DNA of 64,000 nucleotides from NCBI RefSeq assembly GCF_937129525.1, contig NZ_CAKZNK010000051.1, positions 1 to 64,000 of the forward strand, written 5' to 3'. A program made the translations under genes and the position numbers. This document shows, in pieces, positions 17,935 through 28,000 of this stretch (position 1 is its first letter; every line of letters starts with the position of its first letter). The notes below the pieces were generated by a model. The model was not told the DNA's origin. It made no database searches and saw only the letters and a list, made by a program, of their open reading frames with translations. The DNA comes from an uncultured Chloroflexus sp. GTDB lineage: Bacteria; Chloroflexota; Chloroflexia; Chloroflexales; Chloroflexaceae.

Positions 17935-18327
17935 ATGGCAACCACCACAACGGTCAGGATCAATCACGACGAAGTGATGGCCGCGCTGCGACGGTGCTAC
18001 GATCCGTGCTGCAAAGAGCGGCAGGTGAGCGTGGTCGATATGGGGCTGGTGGAGCAAGTTCGGGTGGAGGACGCCAGGGTCGATATTGACATCATTTTGA
18101 CGACCGGATGGTGTCCATTTGCGCTGCATCTCTTGCAGATGATGGAAGCGGAGGTGAAAACGCTGCCTGGAGTAGAACAGGTGCAGGTCAATATTACGTG
18201 GGATACGCCCTGGTCGCCTGATCGGATGTCGCCGTTAGCCCGTGAGCGGTTGCGGTTGCCGCTTGAGCAGTTGTTGCCGTTGCGCGAAGCGCGATTGCGT
18301 CGCGCGCAGCAGGAGGGTGCGCCATGA
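17935..18327 (+). CDS. DUF59/MIP18-family protein
   Basis: The 130-residue protein starts at ATG 17935 with AGGGAGGTG upstream. It shows the MIP18/DUF59 pattern: a start YDPCCKERQVSVVDMGLVEQV, strand VDIDIILTTGWCPFA with the conserved cysteine, and VQVNITWDTPWSPDRMSP. Relatives are iron-sulfur cluster assembly factors (SufT, PaaD). It overlaps the amidohydrolase gene by 4 bases. From memory, similar DUF59/amidohydrolase pairs accompany binuclear-iron propane and phenol monooxygenase genes (prm/mim clusters) in actinobacteria, but no monooxygenase is present here. Confidence 0.82.
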   Translation: MATTTTVRINHDEVMAALRRCYDPCCKERQVSVVDMGLVEQVRVEDARVDIDIILTTGWCPFALHLLQMMEAEVKTLPGVEQVQVNITWDTPWSPDRMSPLARERLRLPLEQLLPLREARLRRAQQEGAP

Positions 18328-19328
18328 TCGAGGATACTTTTGTGTTCGATGGGGTGTGCCACGTCTTCAATTTTGACAAGGCGAACGCTTTTGGCAAGCC
18401 GGGTGAGATGTTTATCGAACACCTCTACGCCTTTCATCAGGTGCTGAACGCGCCCGGTGAGAAGACGCTCAGCCGCGAAGAGTATATGCGTGAGTGGCAC
18501 GCTGATGAGATTGCGCGGATGGTGTTTGATGAAAGCCCCACCGATATGATCATCGCTCAACCGTTGCCGCTGACCGACCTGTTTAAAGATGGTCTGTCAA
18601 GTTGGGAACGCTGCGCTGATATGGCGCGTCGCTATCCTGACCGAACGATCTTCTGGGGGTCGGTTAACCCGCTAGAAGGGAAAAAGGCGCTCGATCTGAT
18701 GGAGATTCAGGTTAAGGAATATGGCGCGCGTGGCTTCAAGCTCTACAATGTGCGCTATGACTATGGTCAGCCCTTCCCCTGGCGCATGGACGATCCACGG
18801 GTGGCGTTCCCTGTTTTTGAGAAGGCGCTGGAGCTGGGTGTCAACATCATCGGCGTGCATAAAGGGGTGCCGCTCGGCCCGCAACCGGTTGAGCACACTC
18901 AGGCCTGGGATATGGATGGCGCAGCGGCCAATTTCCCTGAGATCAACTTTATCATCTTTCACGTGGGTCTGCCGTTTATCGATGAAATCTGCTGGCAACT
19001 GGTGCGCTATCCCAACCTCTACGCCTCGATTGCCGCAACGGTGAACTTTGTGGTGCGGTCACCGCGGGTATTTGCCGAGACAATGGCCAAACTGCTCTTC
19101 TGGTGCGGTGAAGATAAAATTATCTATGGCGGCGAAACACCGATCTGGCATCCTCGCGGAGCGTTGAAGGCGTTCTGGGAGTTTGAGCTGCCTGAGGATA
19201 TTGTGCAGGGGTATGGCTGCGGCCAGTTGACGAAGGAGGCGAAGAAGAAGATCCTTGGGCTGAATCTGGCCCGTCTGCACGGGATCGATGTCGAGGCGAA
19301 GAAGCGTAGCCTGGGGTTGGTTGCATAA
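18324..19328 (+). CDS. amidohydrolase-2 family protein
   Basis: A 334-residue TIM-barrel protein of the amidohydrolase_2 (ACMSD-like) family. Near the N-terminus VCHVFNFDK stands where the family HxH metal motif would be, so the second His is replaced. Later candidate metal ligands are IGVHKG and FHVGLPF, followed by YGGETPIWHP. The family hydrolyses or decarboxylates small substrates; the substrate here is unknown. Translation is coupled to the DUF59 gene by ATGA, and a terminator follows at 19340, so the two genes form a closed operon. Confidence 0.8.
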   Translation: MIEDTFVFDGVCHVFNFDKANAFGKPGEMFIEHLYAFHQVLNAPGEKTLSREEYMREWHADEIARMVFDESPTDMIIAQPLPLTDLFKDGLSSWERCADMARRYPDRTIFWGSVNPLEGKKALDLMEIQVKEYGARGFKLYNVRYDYGQPFPWRMDDPRVAFPVFEKALELGVNIIGVHKGVPLGPQPVEHTQAWDMDGAAANFPEINFIIFHVGLPFIDEICWQLVRYPNLYASIAATVNFVVRSPRVFAETMAKLLFWCGEDKIIYGGETPIWHPRGALKAFWEFELPEDIVQGYGCGQLTKEAKKKILGLNLARLHGIDVEAKKRSLGLVA

Positions 19329-19339
19329 GGTGAGATTGG

Positions 19340-19377
19340 GGCGCCGATGGTGCTAGAGCGCATTGTCGGCGCCTTTT
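19340..19377 (+). terminator. terminator after the amidohydrolase gene
   Basis: GGCGCCGA (19340-19347) pairs with TCGGCGCC (19366-19373), followed by TTTT. The 18-base loop contains a further short stem. It sits 11 bases after the stop codon. Confidence 0.7.
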
Positions 19378-19384
19378 CGCCGGT

Positions 19385-19828
19385 TTAGACCGTTTCGTAT
19401 TCGGCCAGTAACCATTCTAGCGCCAGCAGATAGCCACGCCAGCCCAGGCCGGTGATCTGGCCGCGCGCAATTGGCGCGATGACCGATGTGTGGCGGAACG
19501 CTTCGCGCTGGTAGACATTCGACAGGTGGACTTCGATGATCGGCGCTGACAGCATCGCTAATGCGTCGCGCAATGACAGTCCGTAATGGGTAAGCGCACC
19601 CGGATTGATAATAATTCCCATTGCCTCCCAGCCGCGTGTTTGAATGGCATCAACCAGTTCCCCTTCGTGATTTGATTGTATGCATTGCACTTCGATCCCG
19701 GCAGCCGCGCCGCGCTGTTTGAGCGCTTCATTAATTGCATCGAGTGTCATGGCGCCGTAGATGTGCGGTTCGCGACGGCCCAGCATATTCAGGTTGGGGC
19801 CATGGATGACCAGAACTGTCTTGCTCAT
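19385..19828 (-). CDS. aroQ: type II 3-dehydroquinate dehydratase
   Basis: This 147-residue enzyme makes 3-dehydroshikimate from 3-dehydroquinate in the shikimate pathway. The family motifs are present: GPNLNMLGRREPHIYG with the catalytic Tyr, QSNHEGELVDAI, INPGALTHYGLSLRDAL and EVHLSNVYQREAFRH. It lies 24 bases downstream of the giant CSLREA gene on the same strand with AAGGGG upstream, so it may be read from the same transcript, an unexpected neighbour for a metabolic gene. Confidence 0.93.
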   Translation of the reverse strand: MSKTVLVIHGPNLNMLGRREPHIYGAMTLDAINEALKQRGAAAGIEVQCIQSNHEGELVDAIQTRGWEAMGIIINPGALTHYGLSLRDALAMLSAPIIEVHLSNVYQREAFRHTSVIAPIARGQITGLGWRGYLLALEWLLAEYETV

Positions 19829-19852
19829 GTGGCAATATCCCCTTGCGGACTC

Positions 19853-22800
19853 CTAGCGACTGACGACGGGAATGAAAATCGGGTCACCAAAGATTGACTG
19901 ACGTGTCAGATAAATGAGCGAGAGTCGAACACTGCTGCGCTGATCGGGATCGCGCCGTGAAGTGGCAGTGAGAATGAGATCGTTGCGCAGCGCAACCGGC
20001 TGAATTGGCGGCAGATTGACGGTAACCCGCAGACCATAGTCAATGGCACCGCCGTTGAGAGTGACACTGTCCGGGACGACGATGACCCCGAATTTGCTGT
20101 CAATTCCGCTGACCGTCAAATCAAAGGTATCGGTGTCATTTCCTAGATTCTCTAACGTCAAACCGGTGAAGGTGATGCTGGAGATACCGTCGGGAATTCC
20201 GCGAAGCTGCGGGCTATTGAGCGCTACGCCGGTTACCAGACCCACGCGCACCCGGTCAAAGATAGTAGCGCTGACACTGCTATCGCTCTGCGAGACGACG
20301 GTGACCCGAATACTGCTCAGGGTCGCGTTAGCCGGCAGTCCCGGTGGCAAGGTGAGAAGCACGGCGATGTCGCGACTCTCGCCTGGCCCAAGACTGATCA
20401 AATTGGGTGTGGCAATTGCGCTTAGTCCATCACCCTGCACTGCGCTGATCGTGTAGGTGTCGCTGCTGAAACCGAGGTTGCGCACCGTATGGGTAATTAC
20501 TGTTGTTTGATCGGGGAGGGCGACTACCTCACGCTCCGGTTCGATCTCTACATCACGGAGCGCGCCAACCTGAACGGTATTAGTTGCGCTGGCGAGCGCG
20601 GCGCTGGCGCCGCTGGCGCGAGCCACTACTGTGATGGAGTTGCTCGTGCCGACAGGCGCTGTGGTTGGTATGCTTACTGTGACAGTGATGACTGTACTGC
20701 TCCCTGGCGCCAGGACGGAGCTGGTGGCCGGCGTGACGACTGGCAATGGCCAGGTTGAGTCTGCGCTGCTGGCGCTCAGATCGTAGACGATACTGGATGA
20801 GCCGGTGTTGCGCAAGGTATGCGTAAAGACGATGGTTGCGCCAGGGACGCTGTTGCGCGTCACGCCGGATGAGAGTTCGGCGCTATCGACACTGTTGACC
20901 GTTACACTGTCAATGACTTCGGCGCTGACCAGTGGATCGCCGCGCGAGATGGCCCGCGTAGTCGCGGTGGCGGTTGTTCCAGCCGGAATACTGGTTGGAA
21001 CGGTGATTTGCACGGTTACGGTCAGGCTGGCATTGCGCGCTAAGACCACGGTTGCGATGGGATTGACCGTTGCCGTCCAGCCTGGCGGTAGCCCCTGTAC
21101 GCTCAGATCGAAGATGTCAGGAGCGTTGCCGGTATTGGTAAGGGTATGGGTAAAGGTGACAACTGCGCCCGGATCGCCACCTGCATTCAATGGCGTTGGT
21201 TCAAAGCTAAGTCCTCGCAGCGTGGCAACGGTGACCGTTGCGGTGGTGGTGCGCTCGGTGTCGGGTGCAGGAGGGGTAAGACCACCGTTGCGCGCGATAG
21301 CCCGGATCGTCACCGTAGCATCACCACCATCAGCCGTAGCCGGGACGTTGAGCTGGATGGTGTACGCGCAGGTGAACGTACCGGTTGGCACAGGAGAAGG
21401 GCAGGTATTGTTTGCGCCAGCCAGACTCCAGCCGACAGGCAGGGTCTGGGTAAAATCGAATGGCACGGCAGCGTTGCCACTATTGCGCACAGTGACGGTG
21501 ACGGTGGCGGTGGCGCCAGGCAAGACCGGGTTGGGGGTAACGGCTGGCGCGCCAACGAACGTCGGGGTGCCGCCGCCAAGAACCTGCACGGTACCGCTCG
21601 CGGTGCGGTTTGGTGGTGGATTGGCGCCACCGCTGGCAGCAGCCGCTATAGTGAAATCATAACTGCCGACCGGTTCGGCAGGAGTGGCCGTGACCGTGAG
21701 CGTGATGGGGCGGGACTGACCGGCGGCCAGCGTGAAGGTACCGGTGGGAACACTGGCGAAGGTAAGTCCTGAAGCAGGTGTGGTTGTGGTAGGCGGCGTG
21801 ATGATGAAGGTGTCGGTGAAATTACCGGTATTGGTTAATGTGTAGGTAAAATCAACCGCGCCACCGGGAGTGACCTGGCGACTGGTTGGAGCAACTGCGC
21901 TAAATTCAAAATTGCGAACGATGGGTACCCGAACCGTATCGACTGTTGCCGGATCGCTCTGTTCGGTAAAGGTTTGGGTTCCTTGTTGGCTAACAGCGCG
22001 CACTCGGAAGGCGAACGAATAATCACCGGCGAGCAACAGTCCACTATCCGGGGTATTGGCAACAATGGTCAGTGTGGTTGTTGCGCCAGGAGCCAGGATG
22101 GAAGTCGCAAATGTTGCCGACGCGATACTCCATCCCGTCGGCGGCGTTCCGTTGAAAATGGGTAGGCCGCTGCTCCCATCAGGACGGATGACACTCAGAT
22201 TGCCGGTAAGCTGACCGGTGTTGGTTACGGTGTGCGTGAAGGTGACGGTATTTCCCGTCCGTTCGACGATCTGGCCAGGAGAGACAACCGGTTGCGCAGG
22301 GATAATGGTTACCGCCTGAGCAGTCGTAGTCAGTGTAACGCTATTCGAGACCGTCTGATCGCTGCGCGCCGTGACAGTTGTCGTATCGATGTCGCCTGGG
22401 TTGGCGGTCAGCGGCACTGCTGCGCCGATGATGATCTGCGCACTGCCGGTAGGGGGCACTTCAACCAGAGCCGGCCCGCTTGTCCAGCCGCGATTGCTCT
22501 CCAGGGTCAGGTTATAGGTGCGCGTCACAGATGCTGTATGCGAAAGCGTGAGCGTATAGGTAGTTGAGCTACCTAGACTAACGGCGCGGTTGCTACCACC
22601 GGTGACAGTGAGGGTGGCTGTTGGAGTGCTACAGGCATCGGTAGCAAGGACATCAAGAGCGTTCGAGAAGGGTGAACTGTTGCCAGTCGCAGGGTTGTGG
22701 ACGGACGCAGTAATATACCCCAGACAACCGGTAATATTGGCGCTAAAACTACCATCGGCGGCAGTGACTGTACTGGTTAGGAAGACCGGCCCTTCGCGGT

Positions 22801-25018
22801 TGCGATCTGTGATACTGGCGCTGCTGGTGAAGATCTCAACCACGCAGTTAGCGCCGCAGCCGGTACTGCCGCTGATGATCGGCGATCCGGCAGTGATCGG
22901 GTTGAACGCCGGCGCAGCGAGATTGCCATTGGCGCCGCTACCAAGACTGATTCCATCGCCAGCATTGTCCTGCGTGGTATTGCGCGACATGAGCACGCCG
23001 ACAACGCCATCAGCCACGAAGATGCCGTGACCGAAGCCAAGCCGACCATTCCGCACCAGCCGATTCTGCACGAGCTGGTTGTTACTGCTACTGACACTGA
23101 TCCCGTGGGTAGCGTTAAATGCGGAAGTATTGCCCTGACCGCTAAACGCTATCAGATTGCCCTCAATCCGGTTATTATTTCCGCTCCCGATCAAGATCCC
23201 CTCTTTGCGCGTGGTGGTACCGCTGCCGGGTGTGTCACTGCTAGAAGCGCGCACGCCGATCCGATTGTTGATAATCTGATTATTGCTGGCATTGTTGCGC
23301 AGATTGATCCCTCGATCGACACCACCGATCAGATTGTTGCGCACCGTGGTGTTGCCGACAGTCGAGAGGCGGATCCCTTCACTATCGGACGCAATGCTGC
23401 TGGCCAGAATGCCGTTGCCGTCTGCCCTGACACCAAGGTAGTTGCCCTGAATCGTGTTGCCGTTAGCGACGCATCCCGATCCACAGGGTTCAATCAGCAC
23501 TGCTGCGCCTGATCCGGTATAAGCGAAATTGCCTGCTGCGATCACATTGCGGTCAGCGGGGTTGGGGCCACCGATCAGCGTATTGCTGCCATTTTCAATG
23601 TAGATGCTGGCATCGCCGGTGCCATAGCCAACCGCAGGAGCGTTAATTGTGGTAGTGGTTGTTTGAGCGCCGGTCGGATCAACTCCGACATAGTTACCGC
23701 GCACAACCGTATTACTTGCCCGGATTCGAATTCCGTTGGTGCGCGCGCCGGCAATGACATTACCCGGCCCGATAGTCGTTGTGATCGAGTTGTCGTTACG
23801 ACCAACGAAGATGCCCTCGCCGCCAGCGGTCTGGTTAATCGTGCCGTTTCCGACCGGAAAGGGATTGCCACTGCTGTTAAGCGCTACCCCGATATAGTTA
23901 CCGGCAATCACGGTAGGACCGGTCGCAAAATTGGTGTCGGCAATGACAATTCCGCCGTTCGTATTGCCGCTGATGTAGTTGCGGCCTGCAACGGGATTAT
24001 TCGGATCGCCGATTTCTGTATTAATTGCGCCATACGTGGCGCCACCGGCCAGCAAAATGCCAATCCGATTGGCAATCACGGCACCGGTGGGATTGACCCC
24101 GATCCAATTGCCGGTGATACGAGTGTTACGCGGAATGCTGGCCGATCCGCTGCTGGTAGAATTGCTAAACAAAACGATACCGGCAGCGTTAGCGCCGGTG
24201 TAGCCGCCGATCAGGTTGCCGCTAATTAACGTGTCGCGGGCATAGTTCTCGACTGAAATCCCGCCAAGGTTACCTGCTGCGGGGGTGGTCACCAGCGCCG
24301 CAGTTCCTGCTACGTTCGTGCCAATGTAGTTACCCAGGATTTGATTTCCGCTCAAGAAGGACGTGCTCAAGTTGTTATTCAGGCCGATGTCAGCCGTTGC
24401 ATTGCCACTGATGACGTTGCGGTCAGTCGGATTGCCGGTTCCAATCTGGTTATTGCTGGCGCCGCCATCGATGAGAATGCCGTAGCCGGCATTGGGTTCG
24501 GGCTGGCCATTCAGGTGACCGATCCAGTTGCCGACAATGAGATTGTTTTGGGCATTGCTGCGTAGATAAATGCCAGATCCACCGTTGACGAAACCGGCGC
24601 TGCGATTGAAGCGCACGATGACCAGCCCGCGAATGACATTGTTGTTTGACGCAATGACGAGTCCGTGCGCCGGGATAGGTATATCGTCATTGGTGCGCAG
24701 TTGTTCGCCACTCAGAATAACGGAATGGTCGCTCCCCGCATCAATCGTTGTCCCTCCCTCACTTAGCGCCGGCAATCCTTCGTTGCGCACATAGATCGTG
24801 CCACTGACGCTAAACGTAATCGTATCGGGCACGCCATTGCTGTTTGCCGCCAGAATCGCCTCGCGGAGCGTGCAACCTCCCGGTGTGACAGTGCAGGCGC
24901 CATCGTTGGTATCGGCCAGTGAATTGACAGTGAATGTGGCAGCCAGGACCGGCGGCGCTGCCGGCAACAGGCTAAGCAGGAAGATCACCAGGATGGCAAA
25001 GCGATAGTGTCGGTGCAT
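19853..25018 (-). CDS. giant secreted CSLREA / beta-helix / NEW3-like repeat protein
   Basis: This 1,721-residue protein starts with a signal peptide (about 1-26, ending PPVLA). A CSLREA-type domain follows (TFTVNSLADTNDGACT, then GGCTLREAILAAN). From about 90 to 740 there are parallel beta-helix coils of the kind NNVIRGNLIGVDPTG. From about 780 to the end there are roughly eight beta-sandwich repeats with VTFTHTLTNTGN, resembling NEW3/CARDB domains. The protein closes with PIFIPVVSR. It should be exported and act at or outside the cell surface, perhaps in adhesion, gliding or polysaccharide contact; no catalytic residues can be named. A ribosome site overlaps the stop of the upstream paralog (TAGGAG), so the two are coupled. 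Confidence 0.85.
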   Translation of the reverse strand: MHRHYRFAILVIFLLSLLPAAPPVLAATFTVNSLADTNDGACTVTPGGCTLREAILAANSNGVPDTITFSVSGTIYVRNEGLPALSEGGTTIDAGSDHSVILSGEQLRTNDDIPIPAHGLVIASNNNVIRGLVIVRFNRSAGFVNGGSGIYLRSNAQNNLIVGNWIGHLNGQPEPNAGYGILIDGGASNNQIGTGNPTDRNVISGNATADIGLNNNLSTSFLSGNQILGNYIGTNVAGTAALVTTPAAGNLGGISVENYARDTLISGNLIGGYTGANAAGIVLFSNSTSSGSASIPRNTRITGNWIGVNPTGAVIANRIGILLAGGATYGAINTEIGDPNNPVAGRNYISGNTNGGIVIADTNFATGPTVIAGNYIGVALNSSGNPFPVGNGTINQTAGGEGIFVGRNDNSITTTIGPGNVIAGARTNGIRIRASNTVVRGNYVGVDPTGAQTTTTTINAPAVGYGTGDASIYIENGSNTLIGGPNPADRNVIAAGNFAYTGSGAAVLIEPCGSGCVANGNTIQGNYLGVRADGNGILASSIASDSEGIRLSTVGNTTVRNNLIGGVDRGINLRNNASNNQIINNRIGVRASSSDTPGSGTTTRKEGILIGSGNNNRIEGNLIAFSGQGNTSAFNATHGISVSSSNNQLVQNRLVRNGRLGFGHGIFVADGVVGVLMSRNTTQDNAGDGISLGSGANGNLAAPAFNPITAGSPIISGSTGCGANCVVEIFTSSASITDRNREGPVFLTSTVTAADGSFSANITGCLGYITASVHNPATGNSSPFSNALDVLATDACSTPTATLTVTGGSNRAVSLGSSTTYTLTLSHTASVTRTYNLTLESNRGWTSGPALVEVPPTGSAQIIIGAAVPLTANPGDIDTTTVTARSDQTVSNSVTLTTTAQAVTIIPAQPVVSPGQIVERTGNTVTFTHTVTNTGQLTGNLSVIRPDGSSGLPIFNGTPPTGWSIASATFATSILAPGATTTLTIVANTPDSGLLLAGDYSFAFRVRAVSQQGTQTFTEQSDPATVDTVRVPIVRNFEFSAVAPTSRQVTPGGAVDFTYTLTNTGNFTDTFIITPPTTTTPASGLTFASVPTGTFTLAAGQSRPITLTVTATPAEPVGSYDFTIAAAASGGANPPPNRTASGTVQVLGGGTPTFVGAPAVTPNPVLPGATATVTVTVRNSGNAAVPFDFTQTLPVGWSLAGANNTCPSPVPTGTFTCAYTIQLNVPATADGGDATVTIRAIARNGGLTPPAPDTERTTTATVTVATLRGLSFEPTPLNAGGDPGAVVTFTHTLTNTGNAPDIFDLSVQGLPPGWTATVNPIATVVLARNASLTVTVQITVPTSIPAGTTATATTRAISRGDPLVSAEVIDSVTVNSVDSAELSSGVTRNSVPGATIVFTHTLRNTGSSSIVYDLSASSADSTWPLPVVTPATSSVLAPGSSTVITVTVSIPTTAPVGTSNSITVVARASGASAALASATNTVQVGALRDVEIEPEREVVALPDQTTVITHTVRNLGFSSDTYTISAVQGDGLSAIATPNLISLGPGESRDIAVLLTLPPGLPANATLSSIRVTVVSQSDSSVSATIFDRVRVGLVTGVALNSPQLRGIPDGISSITFTGLTLENLGNDTDTFDLTVSGIDSKFGVIVVPDSVTLNGGAIDYGLRVTVNLPPIQPVALRNDLILTATSRRDPDQRSSVRLSLIYLTRQSIFGDPIFIPVVSR

Positions 25019-25030
25019 AGCGCGCCGCTC

Positions 25031-28000
25031 CTACTGCAAGATGAGGGGAATCCAGACCGCCGGTATCAACAACCCTGAGGGATCACGCACAATGGCGACA
25101 TCCTGCACTTCCGCGCCGCTCAGCGCCTCATCTGAACCGGGAACCGAGACCCAGATCCGCAATGTCTCACGGGTATCGGGCAGGATGGTCTCGCTGATCC
25201 GCACGCGCACACGCAGGGTGATCTGATTGATCCGGCCACTCCCGGCAATGTTGTCGAGGGTAACGGTATTACTGCTAATCGTGACCCCACTGGTTCCCGA
25301 CTCGAAGGCGATCAGGGTGCTGCCGCGGCTAGCGGCAAAGTTGAGCTGGAACGTTGCCCGGCCATTGCCAGTATTGCGCAACGTATGGAGGAAGACAACT
25401 TCGCGCCCAGCCTGCACATCTTGTTCGTAGCTGCTGCGCAATTCGGCGGCGTAGCGCAAACCGGTTGTTGTCACGTCGGTCATGGTGATGGCCTGGCCGC
25501 TGAAGCCGCGCGGTGTGGCAGTGATAACGGTAGTTGCGCGCACCGGATTCCCACTGGCATCGGTCGTCTGTGAACTAAGCGGCACGGTGATAGCGACCGC
25601 GATTTCTGCACTGGCACCCGGCGCCAGCGTCACGGTGGGGGTCAGCACAGTCGTGTTGTAGGTGTCGAGACCAATCAGATCGCTGGTGGTAGCGTTGACA
25701 TCAATTGTGGTCGTGACGTTGCCGTTGTTGGTAAGCTGATGACGGTAAATATGGGTGACTCCAGGAAGCACGATAGCGCTACCGCTAGCAGGAGATGCGA
25801 CGATTACCGGCAGCGCTTGCACGGATGTGCGAAGTGTCTGCGTGACCGGATTGAACGCAGGCGCGGTAAGCGTCAATGTGGTAGTGTCGGTGATCGGCAC
25901 CTGTACCGAAGGATGGGTTCCGGTTGGAAGAGACAACGTTACCGTCACCAACTGACTGGCGCCGGGCAAGATATTGAATCTATCAGCAGGTTGGGCAGTC
26001 ACTGTCCAGCCGGATAACGTACCTGACGTTGAGAGACGCAACCGGTTAAGCCCAAGCGTGCCATGATTTTCCAGTCGCAGGCGATACGTGATGCTGCTGC
26101 CTGGCGCGGCGCTCTGCTCGACGGCATCGATGGGTACCAGGCGCAGATCGATGGTTGGCGTGAAGACGCTAAACTCGGAAGTATTGCCAAATCGGTCGGT
26201 CGCAGTCAAAGCGATCTGGCGATGGTTACCGGGTGGTTCGGTCAAGATGGCGCTAAACTCGCCGAGGCTATTAACCTGGTGAATATCCTGGCGCGGGATG
26301 CCGTTGACAAGCACTTCGAGCAGTTGCCACCCCTGACCATCAGGAGATGGCAGGGCTGGATCGGTGCTGTAGACGTGGATCACGCAGCCGGCGCAGGCTG
26401 AAACCGGATCGAGGCTCGCTTCGCTTTCGGCGTTACTGGCAAAGACTTGCCCAACAAGTTGACCGTCCTGGGTGAGCTGAAGGTTGAACGGAGGGTCAAT
26501 ACTGTGGTTGGGCCGGTTGAGACTCTGATCGGGATCAGGTGGAGTGCCGTTGTAGCGAGTAGCGTTTTGAAGTTGAATGCCACCGGCGCTATTAGCGGCG
26601 ATCTGGTTTTGGGTAATACGCACCCGGCGCGCATTATCGGCAACCAGCACGGCATAACTGTTGTTAGCGCGCAGGCGATTCCCGCTGATCGCAACCCCGA
26701 GACTTCCGCCACCAACCTGAATGCCATTGCCGCCATTTTGTTCGATGACATTGGTGTTGGTAATGGTCACGCTGGTTGTATCGGTCAGACGGATTCCATC
26801 AGCGACATTGAGTCGGATAAGGTTTCCGCTCACTGTCGCTGTGGTAACTCCCGTCATATCGATTCCGACTCCGGCAGGACGGGCCAGAAATGTGTTACTG
26901 TCGTCAGGATCGACAATCCAACCGATCTGGTTTTGCTGGATGGTGGCTGATTGCGTTGCGGCGAGGCTAATCCCGGCGGCGCTACCGTTACCGCCAATCA
27001 CATTGTTAGCGATAGTAATATTGCTGGCGCCATTGACCTGTATCGCCGGGCCAGTATTGGGTGCAGCGATGTTGAGCGCATCGCCAGACGTATCGCGCCG
27101 CAAACCAAGGATGTTGGCGCGCGCTGTAATGTTAGTGCCGCCGTTGATGGCAATTGCCGGGCCACTGGCAGCCGCGATCACGTTGCCACTGGTGTCGGTA
27201 CCGATGGTGACATCAGTGCTATTGGTCACTGCAATCCCGGCAGCGAAGCTGCCGGGCGCGCTGCGTCGGTCAACACTCAACCCTATCGTGTTGCCCGCAA
27301 TGGTGACGGCGCTGGCATTCTCGATCCGAACATCGTAGGCAGTGTTGGCGGTGATAGTTGAGGCGGTCATTGTGATTTGTGATGTGTTTGCAATCAACAC
27401 ACCGCCATTGTTTGGGATGCTTCCGGTTACGTTGTCGAAGACACCGATCTGCGTATTGGTTACCGTAACCCCGCTGCTGGTAATCGTCAGGCCGGGTCCG
27501 TTATTACCGCCAATCCGAACGATGGTATTGGCGCTACCGATGGTAGTCGTGCCGGCGCTTTCGCTAACGATGATACCGCCAAGCGTGTTTGGGCGGGCAC
27601 TCGAACCGCTTCGGCTCAGACCGATAGCGGCAAAGCCCCGGATCGTCGTATTGATCGGCGCATCGCCATTGGCCCGCAAGCGAATACCGAAACCGGTATT
27701 CCCACTGATGATGAGCGGTTGGGTTGCGCTGGCGCTCCCGATGATCGTGCTCTGCGCACCGTCTTCGATGATGATGCCATCACCGTCATTACCAATAGCT
27801 GGATCTGCATCGAGATTGAAACCGATCAAATTACTGGCAATGGTGGTGGTAATGGTGCGAGCGCCACTTACAAGAATTCCACCTGCTTCATTTGCAGCGA
27901 TGATGTTGCGTTCAAGGTTTGCAGCGCCACCAATGGTGTTCAGTTCGGATCGGCCATTGGGATCGCTGATCAGATCACTGATGACCTGTATGCCATACCC

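Noticed and set aside
20805-21662. 285-codon plus-strand frame
   Set aside because: It lies antisense to the beta-sandwich repeats of the CSLREA giant and is Val/Thr/Ala-rich with no start context.
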